Positions 1 to 6,091 of a stretch of DNA of 39,173 nt are shown here, piece by piece (position 1 is the first letter of the stretch; every line of letters begins with the position of its first letter). The DNA comes from an uncultured Pelagibacteraceae bacterium (GTDB lineage: Bacteria > Pseudomonadota > Alphaproteobacteria > Pelagibacterales > AG-422-B15): NCBI GenBank assembly GCA_902533965.1, contig CACANZ010000007.1, positions 1 to 39,173 of the forward strand, in the 5' to 3' direction. Under the pieces are notes generated by a model. It searched no databases. It had not been told where the DNA came from and saw only the letters and a program-made list of their open reading frames with translations. The translations under genes and the position numbers were made by a program.

Positions 1-1
1 T

Positions 2-23
2 TTGATCACAATCTGATCACACT
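2..23 (+). repeat. Arm-site-like 11-bp repeat pair A
   Basis: Two adjacent 11-mers, TTGATCACAAT and CTGATCACACT. They match the repeat pairs at 2212, 2417, 3601 and 3807. By analogy with the pairs that lie 45-46 nt to the right of the tRNA fragments at 2315 and 3704, this pair should follow another tRNA-Ser fragment ending about 43 nt left of the window edge. The role as an integrase arm site is inferred. Confidence 0.5.
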
Positions 24-70
24 CAATATTTAAAATTTTAAATGGCCTCGATCTAGTTTAAGCTTCTTCC

Positions 71-580
71 ATGACCCAAAAAGGCTTCACACTCATTGAA
101 CTTCTTGTTGTTGTTGCGATCATTGGAGTTCTGGCTGCTGTTGGTGTGGTTGCATTTAATGGTTTTATTGGTAGCTCTAAGGTAAATGTAGTTAAATCCA
201 ATCTAGATTTAGCAATTAAACATGTGAGTACTCAGTTGATGAGATGTGAGTTTGGCACAAAAATACAATCATCATCCGGAGGCCAAGCTTATGAAAGAGA
301 TTGTGACAATGTTAGCTCGAACACAACTGATCGGTTTATCCAAAACTTTGGCTACACAATGCAAGTTTTAGAGGAGGATACTCAACAGTACCCAAACCCA
401 TTTAAGTCAGGCGATAGAGGATTTGCAATCAGTTCGGGTGTTCCATCAACTTCACAAGTTGGCCGAGTTCATTGTGGAGTTGATCAGGCAGTCAACCCCA
501 ATTTAATAAAATGTTACGCAAGATGGGGAGCTGGAGAAAATGACTATGATACGAAAAACATTTCCAATCCATACTTATAG
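71..580 (+). CDS. Type IV pilin-like protein 1 (prepilin N-terminal methylation domain)
   Basis: A 169-residue pilin-like protein. Residues 1-4 (MTQK) are a very short prepilin leader; the predicted prepilin-peptidase cut is before Gly5, followed by FTLIELL with the conserved Glu at mature position 5 and a hydrophobic helix to about residue 30. The remainder is a globular domain with Cys in LMRCEFG, ERDCD, VHCG and KCYAR, probably disulfide paired. The C-terminal motif CYARWGAGEND...NPYL is shared with the pilins at 3872 and 4919. No Shine-Dalgarno site is seen; the ATG follows CTTCTTCC, as at 3872. It is first of a four-pilin run. No pilus ATPase, platform protein, secretin or prepilin peptidase is in the window, so the assembly machinery must be elsewhere. 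Pilin versus pseudopilin cannot be decided. Confidence 0.9.
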   Translation: MTQKGFTLIELLVVVAIIGVLAAVGVVAFNGFIGSSKVNVVKSNLDLAIKHVSTQLMRCEFGTKIQSSSGGQAYERDCDNVSSNTTDRFIQNFGYTMQVLEEDTQQYPNPFKSGDRGFAISSGVPSTSQVGRVHCGVDQAVNPNLIKCYARWGAGENDYDTKNISNPYL

Positions 581-587
581 AATAAAT

Positions 588-1079
588 ATGAACCAAAAAG
601 GCTTCACACTCATTGAACTTCTCGTCGTGGTTGCGATCATTGGAGTATTGGCAGCTGTTGGTGTAGTTGCGTTTACTGGATTTATGACAAGCGCTAAAAC
701 TAAAGCAGTTATTCATCAACATAATGAGATTGTTAAATTTATAAGGGTAGAAAAAGCAAAATGTGAACTTGGAAACCAAACCCTACGTCTTGTTACAGCT
801 GCAAGTTTGAATGGCACAATGCATTGGACTGAACCGCAATGTAGTGATTTTTTAAATCCAGCTATGATATTAGCAAATTCTCTCACAATGCAGGGACATT
901 TAGTAGGCATTGGTTTTAAAAATATTCTCGATCCCTCAATTACATTTCGTTCATATTGTGAATTAGGAGATGAATCTAAACCCGGTTGTACTAATATAAC
1001 AGGTGCAAATGGAATAATGACTGTTAGAACTATAGGAGTTGATGGGAGTCCTATAACTGATACTATAAATTTTAATTAA
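588..1079 (+). CDS. Type IV pilin-like protein 2
   Basis: A 163-residue pilin-like protein beginning MNQKGFTLIELL. I start it at 588 rather than an in-frame ATG at 540, because 588 gives the same four-residue leader as its neighbours and avoids a long overlap with the preceding gene. The hydrophobic helix spans about residues 5-30, and early Cys occurs in KAKCELG. The C-terminal domain (Cys in PQCSD, YCELG, GCTN) is unrelated by eye to pilin 1 apart from the N-terminal block. It starts 7 nt after the previous stop, consistent with cotranscription. The sequence of repeated identical N-termini with different C-termini suggests shuffled pilin subunits. Confidence 0.88.
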   Translation: MNQKGFTLIELLVVVAIIGVLAAVGVVAFTGFMTSAKTKAVIHQHNEIVKFIRVEKAKCELGNQTLRLVTAASLNGTMHWTEPQCSDFLNPAMILANSLTMQGHLVGIGFKNILDPSITFRSYCELGDESKPGCTNITGANGIMTVRTIGVDGSPITDTINFN

Positions 1080-1087
1080 TATTAATT

Positions 1088-1576
1088 ATGACCCAAAAAG
1101 GCTTCACACTCATTGAACTTCTCGTCGTCGTTGCAATCATTGGAGTATTGGCGGCAGTTGGGGTGCTGGCATTTAATGGATTTATAAGTACTACTAAGGT
1201 TAATGCGACGATACAAAGTCACAATACTGTTGTAAAATTTATAAGAACAAGTCTAATGAAATGTAATATATCTGGTGAACTCATACTAAAACATAATCCT
1301 AGAACGGATACAGATAATTTATGTGTTCATGTTTCAAATCCAAATCCTACCGCATTGATCTCTGCTTTTTGGAATCACTTAACGGTTGGAGAATATTGTA
1401 ATACGTATGGTTTAACTCATAGCTCTGGTACATGTGAAGAAGGAGTCGCTCAAGGTGGTGCAATAGGCGCTGGTAATTTAGGTGAGGTAAAAATGATTAC
1501 AGTTGGAACTACAATTGTTGTAGATACTCATTATAAGCAGGGTGAAAATTTAAATGATGTCATCAGAATTGAATAA
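1088..1576 (+). CDS. Type IV pilin-like protein 3
   Basis: A 162-residue pilin-like protein (MTQKGFTLIELL, helix to about residue 30). The early-Cys motif LMKCNIS is followed by a variable domain with Cys in NLCVH, EYCNT and GTCEE. It follows the previous gene by 8 nt and overlaps the next by 23 nt in another frame. The nucleotide sequence of the first 70-80 bases is nearly identical to the other pilins, whereas the rest is not, so the N-terminal block has been homogenised or duplicated more recently than the body. Confidence 0.88.
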   Translation: MTQKGFTLIELLVVVAIIGVLAAVGVLAFNGFISTTKVNATIQSHNTVVKFIRTSLMKCNISGELILKHNPRTDTDNLCVHVSNPNPTALISAFWNHLTVGEYCNTYGLTHSSGTCEEGVAQGGAIGAGNLGEVKMITVGTTIVVDTHYKQGENLNDVIRIE

Positions 1577-2204
1577 AGGCTTCACACTCATTGAGCTTCT
1601 TGTCGTCGTTGCCATCATCGGGGTTCTTGCGGCAGTTGGGGTAGTTGTGTTTAATGGTTTCATAAGTAAAGCTGAGGAAAGTGCTTGTTTAAGGCAACAC
1701 AACACTATTAGAGATTTAATTCAAGTGAAGTTTGTTGAAGCAAATTTACAATCAGGCGCTGCAATAAAGTTTCATTCTACAGTTAATGCTGATGGTAGTC
1801 AGGGACCTTCGATTTGTTTTCAATACTTTCTGGGCTCGCATTCCCCAACTACAAATATGAATCAGATTGTTGGCACCTCAGATGCGGTTTCTTCACTGTG
1901 TAGTCAGTCCCCTGGTGGTGGTAGCGAAACACTTTACTTTGATCACATTTATAGACTGGGTTTCAGGAATTGTTCAAATTTTGGAGATCATCCTTACCCT
2001 GGTGTATCATGCTCAGGAAAAGAGTGTCCAGCACTTCAAACCAGGAATCGAGGATTACTTGAAGGATGGTCTAATGATGATCATGTTAAAGGTCAGACGA
2101 TATTTGATTGCGGTGACTCTGCTGGTCTAGAAAGTCAGTTTCATTGTTATATCGGCACTAAAGTCAGTGATAATAGAATTGTTGAGGAGTTTATTAAAAA
2201 ATAG
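1554..2204 (+). CDS. Type IV pilin-like protein 4 (longest of the array)
   Basis: A 216-residue pilin-like protein with a slightly longer leader (MMSSELNK before GFTLIELL). Two adjacent ATGs (1554, 1557) are possible starts; both lie inside the end of pilin 3. It lacks the early MKC-type cysteine present in most siblings but has at least nine later cysteines, including SICFQ, SLCSQ, RNCSN, VSCSG, KECPA and HCYIG. It is the last pilin before the first tRNA-fragment repeat, which begins only 7 nt after its stop. Function as a pilin or minor pilin is inferred from the N-terminus only. Confidence 0.87.
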   Translation: MMSSELNKGFTLIELLVVVAIIGVLAAVGVVVFNGFISKAEESACLRQHNTIRDLIQVKFVEANLQSGAAIKFHSTVNADGSQGPSICFQYFLGSHSPTTNMNQIVGTSDAVSSLCSQSPGGGSETLYFDHIYRLGFRNCSNFGDHPYPGVSCSGKECPALQTRNRGLLEGWSNDDHVKGQTIFDCGDSAGLESQFHCYIGTKVSDNRIVEEFIKK

Positions 2205-2211
2205 TTTTCAT

Positions 2212-2377
2212 CTGATCACACTCTTAGCCCAATCACTCAAAATAATTCCTACCTTCCCTAAAAAGAATTCCCCGTTTACTTAGAAAAATTATCCTCTAAT
2301 CTGAGACTCATTAATTGGAAAGCGTGTATGCGGGTGACCGTATCGTGGGTTCGAATCCCATCCTTTCCGCCATTTTC
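2212..2377 (+). repeat. Direct repeat DR1 containing tRNA-Ser fragment
   Basis: A 166-nt stretch that aligns without gaps to 3601-3766, with about 16 mismatches, all in the left 102 nt; the last 64 nt (2314-2377) are identical. It contains, in order, an 11-bp repeat pair (2212-2233), an 80-nt spacer with CCCTAAAAAGAATTCCC, and the 3' half of tRNA-Ser(GGA). The two copies are exactly 1,389 bp apart. Interpreted as a recombinase attachment site; the interpretation is inference, the repeat is directly visible. Confidence 0.9.
2315..2372 (+). other. 3' half of tRNA-Ser(GGA), putative att core 1
   Basis: The 58 nt begin at a canonical anticodon loop (TTGGAAA, anticodon GGA), and continue through the 3' anticodon stem GCGTG, a serine-type variable arm (TGCGG-GTGA-CCGTA), the T arm (GTGGG-TTCGAAT-CCCAT), the acceptor strand CCTTTCC, and discriminator G plus CCA. 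No D arm or 5' acceptor strand exists upstream, so it cannot make a tRNA. Such 3' tRNA duplications are the classic scar of tyrosine-recombinase integration (established knowledge). Confidence 0.85.
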
Positions 2378-2416
2378 AAGCAACCTCAAGATATAAAAGC
2401 TTTTCAAAACTGAGAT

Positions 2417-2438
2417 TTGGTCACAATTTGGTCACGCT
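2417..2438 (+). repeat. Arm-site-like 11-bp repeat pair C
   Basis: Tandem TTGGTCACAAT and TTGGTCACGCT, 45 nt right of att core 1. The pair at 3807-3828 lies 46 nt right of core 2 although the intervening sequence is different, so the spacing is conserved without sequence conservation. This is what phage-type integrase arm sites would look like. Confidence 0.55.
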
Positions 2439-2484
2439 AAATGAAAATTTTTGATGAAACTAATTTCATAGTCTATCATTTAAT

Positions 2485-3081
2485 ATGAGTAAAATTGTTT
2501 ACATTCTTACGAACCAAGCGATGCCGGGCATTATCAAAATTGGAATAACTGATAATCCAATTGAACAGAGAATGAAAGAGCTGGATAAAACTTCAACACC
2601 GTTACCGTTTGAGTGCTATTTTGCAAAGAAAGTTTCTGATAATAAATTCATAGAGTCAAAGATGCATGAAGCTTTCGATTCTTTTCGTATAAGACAAAAT
2701 AGAGAGTTCTTCAGGATGGATCCTAACGCAGCAAAAGCAGCATTAGATATGACTGAAGGTGAAGATGTTACTCCAAAGGATGATGTTGTAGAAAATGAAA
2801 TCGACAGGGCGGCTTTGAACTCTGAGAGAAATAGAAACAGATTTAATTTTGCTCAAATTGGTATTGAAGTTGGTACTGAATTATCTTTTAAGAAAGACCC
2901 AAGCATCAAAGCAATAGTTTTAGAAAATGATCAAGTAGAATTTAGAGGTAGAGTCGCGTCACTATCCCAGTCTGCTTTAGAGGTAATTCAAGAAATGGGC
3001 TATAAATGGAATAAAATAGCAGGCCCACAATTTTGGACATATAAAGGCAAAACTCTCTATGAAATAAGTAAAGAGATATAA
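2485..3081 (+). CDS. GIY-YIG superfamily protein (T5orf172-like) with C-terminal RAMA-like domain
   Basis: A 198-residue protein. Residues 1-90 resemble the T5orf172/MUG113 branch of the GIY-YIG nuclease fold: VYILTN near the start, IIKIGIT (GIY-YIG equivalent), an Arg in EQRMKEL, and a Glu in NREFFRMDP in the expected metal-binding position. Residues about 130-198 (GRVASLSQSALEVIQEMGYK...FWTYKGKTLYEIS) resemble the short DNA-binding RAMA/DUF4357-type module found with restriction or methylation genes. The downstream gene starts on the last base of its stop codon (TAATG), so they are translationally coupled. It sits alone with that partner between two att-like repeats, suggesting a cassette-borne nuclease, possibly defensive. 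Domain calls are by eye. Confidence 0.7.
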   Translation: MSKIVYILTNQAMPGIIKIGITDNPIEQRMKELDKTSTPLPFECYFAKKVSDNKFIESKMHEAFDSFRIRQNREFFRMDPNAAKAALDMTEGEDVTPKDDVVENEIDRAALNSERNRNRFNFAQIGIEVGTELSFKKDPSIKAIVLENDQVEFRGRVASLSQSALEVIQEMGYKWNKIAGPQFWTYKGKTLYEISKEI

Positions 3082-3569
3082 TGATTAATCCATTATTTAC
3101 GGCTGAAAAATTAATTGATGAATACATCGAGAAAATTAAAAAAAATCAAATCGATGCTAATCAAGCGATTGACGAATTAATGAAAGATGAAAATGTAAGT
3201 GAGTATTACAAACGTGAAGACATTGAATTTAGAATGCAGCTACTTGAAGGTATAGAGGGTATATTGGATACCTCTGAGCCTGATGAGATAACTGATGATG
3301 ATCTACTAAAAGCTGACAAAATAGTATATGAAACTCATGAAATGGTAGATCAAATAAGAGATTACTATAACCATAAAGGAAGCGATGTTGATGCAAAGAG
3401 AGATTTATGGAATAAATTTACTCATGAGGATAAAATAGAAACCCTAAAAAAAACACACAAAATTGGTGATGATCCAGTTTCATTAGAGCTATTAAAAATT
3501 ATTACAAAAGATGAGAAAGAAGCAGACGCATTATTTGAATTACAACTTGCAACCGAAGAAAACAAATAA
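3081..3569 (+). CDS. Acidic hypothetical protein, partner of GIY-YIG gene
   Basis: A 162-residue, strongly acidic, probably all-helical soluble protein; I do not recognise the family. Charged helices such as EYIEKIKKNQIDANQAIDELMKD and DEITDDDLLKAD run throughout, with no Cys, no signal peptide and no membrane segment. It overlaps the nuclease stop by one base (TAATG), so the two are almost certainly expressed together. It could be an accessory, regulator or inhibitor of the nuclease (acidic partners sometimes mimic DNA), but nothing in the sequence proves this. The gene ends 31 nt before the second direct repeat. Confidence 0.75.
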   Translation: MINPLFTAEKLIDEYIEKIKKNQIDANQAIDELMKDENVSEYYKREDIEFRMQLLEGIEGILDTSEPDEITDDDLLKADKIVYETHEMVDQIRDYYNHKGSDVDAKRDLWNKFTHEDKIETLKKTHKIGDDPVSLELLKIITKDEKEADALFELQLATEENK

Positions 3570-3600
3570 TAATTTTAATTAATTAAGAAAAACAATATTA

Positions 3601-3766
3601 CTTGGCACACTCTTGTCACACTCACTCAAAATAATTCACTCCTTCCCTAAAAAGAATTCCCAGTTTACTTAGAAATATTATCCTCTAATCTGTGACACAT
3701 AGATTGGAAAGCGTGTATGCGGGTGACCGTATCGTGGGTTCGAATCCCATCCTTTCCGCCATTTTC
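3601..3766 (+). repeat. Direct repeat DR2 containing tRNA-Ser fragment
   Basis: Second copy of the 166-nt repeat. It begins with the 11-bp pair CTTGGCACACT and CTTGTCACACT (3601-3622), followed after 81 nt by the tRNA-Ser fragment. About 90% identical to 2212-2377 overall and 100% identical over 3703-3766. Together with pair E (3807-3828) it accounts for most of the 302-nt gene-free stretch 3570-3871; nothing else coding is evident there. Confidence 0.9.
3704..3761 (+). other. 3' half of tRNA-Ser(GGA), putative att core 2
   Basis: Identical to 2315-2372: anticodon loop TTGGAAA through serine-type variable arm, T arm and GCCA end. No 5' half upstream. Same orientation as copy 1, as required for deletion or integration by recombination between the sites. 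The intact tRNA-Ser gene is expected left of the window if this is a tandem tRNA-integrated array (inference). Confidence 0.85.
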
Positions 3767-3806
3767 GAATAAATAATATCACATAAAACTAGTAATCTTT
3801 GAAGTT

Positions 3807-3828
3807 TTAGCACGCTCTTAGCACACAT
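3807..3828 (+). repeat. Arm-site-like 11-bp repeat pair E
   Basis: Tandem TTAGCACGCTC and TTAGCACACAT, 46 nt to the right of att core 2 and 44 nt before the first pilin of the second run. Pair A at the left edge holds the equivalent place before the first pilin run (47 nt before its ATG). Confidence 0.5.
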
Positions 3829-3871
3829 AATTATATTTATAATTAAAAACAAATTAAGTTAGACTTCTTCC

Positions 3872-4441
3872 ATGACTCAAAAAGGCTTCACCCTCATTGA
3901 ACTTCTCGTCGTGGTTGCGATCATTGGAGTTCTGGCCGCTGTGGGTGCAGTAGCTTTTTCTGGTTTTATAGAAAATTCAAAAATCAATACTGTAAAGGCA
4001 AATCACAAGTCCGTTGTTAAATTTATTCAAACTGAACTAATGAAATGTAATCTTGGCGGTGAACTTGAACAATATACAAAATGGGAACAGCGAGACCCAG
4101 CTATCATGGAATACTCTAGTTGGGATGAGTTAAAGAATGTTAGTTGTTCAGTGGCAAACTCATCAATCACTCAATCAAATAAAATGAGATATTTATCAGA
4201 TGGAATTATGAATTATTTAACAAACTATGATATTAAAGGATTTACTAATCCCTTTAACCCTGATTACGATAAAGGAACAGGTGTAAGTGGTAATCGTTCC
4301 TGCCCAGATGTAGACAATGCTTCTACAATTGGCGAGACATGGTGTGGTCATGACCACGATACAAGCAAAGTACATTGTTGTTCGAGGTTTGGATCTGAAG
4401 AAAATGATATTGTACAGACATACATAAATGACCCATTCTAA
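3872..4441 (+). CDS. Type IV pilin-like protein 5
   Basis: A 189-residue pilin-like protein starting MTQKGFTLIELL, with the upstream CTTCTTCCATGAC shared with the first pilin at 71. The early-Cys motif is LMKCNLGG; later cysteines occur in VSCSV, RSCPD, TWCGH and HCCSRFG. The tail CCSRFGSEENDIVQTYINDPF matches pilins 1 and 7 in pattern (CxRxGxxExD...NPF), so these three form a C-terminal subfamily. First gene of the second pilin run, downstream of att core 2; its end overlaps the next gene by 14 nt. Confidence 0.88.
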   Translation: MTQKGFTLIELLVVVAIIGVLAAVGAVAFSGFIENSKINTVKANHKSVVKFIQTELMKCNLGGELEQYTKWEQRDPAIMEYSSWDELKNVSCSVANSSITQSNKMRYLSDGIMNYLTNYDIKGFTNPFNPDYDKGTGVSGNRSCPDVDNASTIGETWCGHDHDTSKVHCCSRFGSEENDIVQTYINDPF

Positions 4442-4928
4442 AATAAACACTAAAAGTAAAGGTTTTACATTAATAGAACTTCTTGTCGTTGTTGCGATCA
4501 TTGGAGTTTTAGCTGCTGTTGGGGTGGTCGCATTTCAGGGATTCATATCAAAATCTAAGCTTAATACATGTAATAGTAATTTTTCAACAGTATCAAAGTA
4601 CGTTGGGACAACAATATTACAGTGTGAGACGCAAGGAGGTGTTTGGCCTTTTACAGAAACTAATCAAGAAGCTTGTAATGTATGGTCCCCAGAAGTTCTA
4701 GCTACACAAATAGGTGCACATATTAATTATATGGGATTTAGAAACCCCTATGATGGAAGAGAGTTGGTCTTAAGTGGCTCAGATCCAAGCATAGGTGGTA
4801 TATCAATTCATTCTCCGTCAATCGCCTCTAAAGAAATTTATGTTACGAGTTGTTGCCAAGACGATTGTTGGGGTGCACAAAATATATATACTGATAGAAG
4901 AATTTATACTTGTAATACATGTCCATAA
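4428..4928 (+). CDS. Type IV pilin-like protein 6 (divergent leader DNA)
   Basis: A 166-residue pilin-like protein with an extended leader (MTHSKINTKSK before GFTLIELL). The first part of its conserved block uses different synonymous codons (GGT TTT ACA TTA ATA GAA) from all its siblings (GGC TTC AC- CTC ATT GAA), then becomes near-identical from CTTCTTGTCG onward. That mosaic suggests partial gene conversion of the block. Cysteines include LQCETQG, EACNV, a CCQDDC cluster and CNTC at the end. Overlaps both neighbours (14 and 10 nt). Confidence 0.87.
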   Translation: MTHSKINTKSKGFTLIELLVVVAIIGVLAAVGVVAFQGFISKSKLNTCNSNFSTVSKYVGTTILQCETQGGVWPFTETNQEACNVWSPEVLATQIGAHINYMGFRNPYDGRELVLSGSDPSIGGISIHSPSIASKEIYVTSCCQDDCWGAQNIYTDRRIYTCNTCP

Positions 4929-5443
4929 CCTCTTTGAATAATAAAGGCTTCACCCTCATTGAACTCCTCGTCGTTGTTGCAATTATTGGAGTACTAGCCG
5001 CAGTCGGTGTAGTCGCATTTAATGGATTTATTAACAATGCAAAGATTAATACTGTTAAAGCAAATCATTCTTCGGTAGTTGATTATATTCAATCAGAATT
5101 GTGGAAGTGTAACCTTGGATCAGAAACAGAAGCATATGAAAAACAACAGGCTAACCCATCAGTATATAGTGGTTATGGGTCGCCAAAATGCGACCGAGAA
5201 TTTAGAAATATTGCTGCTGGTATCATGTCTTATCTTCATAACTTTGATGAAAAGGGATATGATAATCCTTTTGGTGATACTTTAGATACAGGAATTAATA
5301 TGCAAAGATCATGTCCTGACATAGTAAATATTGGTAGAATAAATATTGAATTAATGGCTAATAATAATGAGATTACAATATGTTCTAGATGGGGAAGTGG
5401 TGAAAGTGACATTACACAATCTTATATTAAAAATCCTTTTTAA
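4919..5443 (+). CDS. Type IV pilin-like protein 7
   Basis: A 174-residue pilin-like protein (leader MSITSLNNK before GFTLIELL). The early-Cys motif LWKCNLGS, PKCDREF, RSCPD and tail ICSRWGSGESDITQSYIKNPF place it with pilins 1 and 5. The middle region, with SYLHNFDEKGYDNPF resembling NYLTNYDIKGFTNPF of pilin 5, shows that 5 and 7 are genuine paralogues along their whole length. It overlaps pilin 6 by 10 nt. Confidence 0.88.
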   Translation: MSITSLNNKGFTLIELLVVVAIIGVLAAVGVVAFNGFINNAKINTVKANHSSVVDYIQSELWKCNLGSETEAYEKQQANPSVYSGYGSPKCDREFRNIAAGIMSYLHNFDEKGYDNPFGDTLDTGINMQRSCPDIVNIGRINIELMANNNEITICSRWGSGESDITQSYIKNPF

Positions 5444-5452
5444 TAATTATTA

Positions 5453-5923
5453 ATGACTCAAAAAGGCTTCACACTCATTGAACTTCTCGTCGTGGTTGCA
5501 ATCATTGGAGTATTGGCTGCAGTTGGGGTTCTTGCCTTTCAAGGTTTTTTAAAAAATTCAAAGGAAGTTTGTGCAAAGAGTAACCATAAGAATATGGTTA
5601 ATTTCACTAGAGTCACTTTAAATAATTGCTCAATTAACCCTACAATTACATTACTTGACAGAAATGGTGAAGATGTTGTCAGAGACTGTTCCCAACCTGG
5701 AAGTCAATGGGATGGTTACATGAGAGATCATTTTGTTGGTTCTGGATTTAGATCGTGTGATGGAAGTGACACAGCTATACCGATTGGCAGAGCCCATCAT
5801 ACCTATCCACCTGTAGGTCAAACATATTATTCTACAGACAACGTAGCTAACTGGCCTTTTTATATAACAACTTGTTTTGCAGAAGAAGATTGCAAAAGAG
5901 ATATTGTGTATTGGACACCTTAA
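5453..5923 (+). CDS. Type IV pilin-like protein 8
   Basis: A 156-residue pilin-like protein (MTQKGFTLIELL; helix to about residue 30). An early KEVCAKSNHKN replaces the usual cysteine position, and further cysteines lie in LNNCSIN, RDCSQ, RSCDG, TTCFAEEDC. The C-terminus is unlike its siblings. It starts 9 nt after pilin 7 and is the last intact pilin; the next copy begins 9 nt beyond its stop and is broken. Confidence 0.87.
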   Translation: MTQKGFTLIELLVVVAIIGVLAAVGVLAFQGFLKNSKEVCAKSNHKNMVNFTRVTLNNCSINPTITLLDRNGEDVVRDCSQPGSQWDGYMRDHFVGSGFRSCDGSDTAIPIGRAHHTYPPVGQTYYSTDNVANWPFYITTCFAEEDCKRDIVYWTP

Positions 5924-5932
5924 TCATTTGAT

Positions 5933-6091
5933 ATGAGACAAAAAGGCTTCACCCTCATTGAACTCCTCGTTGTTGTTGCGATCATTGGAGTATTGGCTGC
6001 AGGCCGTAATAAATATTTTTTATTTATTAATCGCCTAATGCAATTCCCTCCCTTCTGGGGTCTGAACCTCCGTAAATCTTGGTATCAATAA
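5933..6091 (+). pseudogene. Truncated pilin (N-terminal block only)
   Basis: The ATG at 5933 opens MRQKGFTLIELL and the pilin identity continues to about 6003 (GVLAA), where it stops abruptly. The frame then runs for 29 more codons through unrelated sequence and antisense across the 3' end of ggt, ending at 6089-6091. The pilin helix is cut off before its VGVVAF continuation, so no functional pilin is expected. It marks the right breakpoint of the island. Confidence 0.8.
6008..6028 (-). terminator. AT-only hairpin after ggt
   Basis: Perfect 8-bp arms AATAAATA / TATTTATT with a five-T loop overlap the ggt stop codon. With only A-T pairs it would be a weak terminator; no clear U-run follows on the minus strand. 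Confidence 0.25.

Larger units (their letters stand above)
2373..3761 (+). mobile_element. 1,389-bp putative integrative cassette between tRNA-Ser att repeats
   Basis: The unit from the end of att core 1 to the end of att core 2. It carries two overlapping genes (GIY-YIG-like nuclease and acidic protein) and no recombinase. Its ends are identical 64-nt repeats with flanking 11-bp repeat pairs at conserved spacing, so a site-specific recombinase acting in trans could excise or insert exactly this segment. The sequences right of each core differ between copies, as expected if each module brought its own right arm. Confidence 0.6.

Noticed and set aside
540-587. Longer N-terminus for pilin 2 beginning at 540
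   Set aside because: It would add a hydrophilic 16-residue extension overlapping pilin 1; the start at 588 gives the standard four-residue prepilin leader.
2315-2372. Functional tRNA-Ser gene (also at 3704-3761)
   Set aside because: Only the 3' half from the anticodon loop onward is present; there is no D arm or 5' acceptor strand upstream, so no tRNA can form.
71-5923. Type II secretion pseudopilin operon
   Set aside because: A secretion operon would have distinct GspG/H/I/J/K-type genes and machinery; here there are repeated pilin-like genes only, with homogenised N-terminal DNA.
80-6003. CRISPR-like or other short-spacer repeat array
   Set aside because: The repeated units are coding pilin N-termini spaced about 500 bp apart with open reading frames between them, not short repeats with unique spacers.
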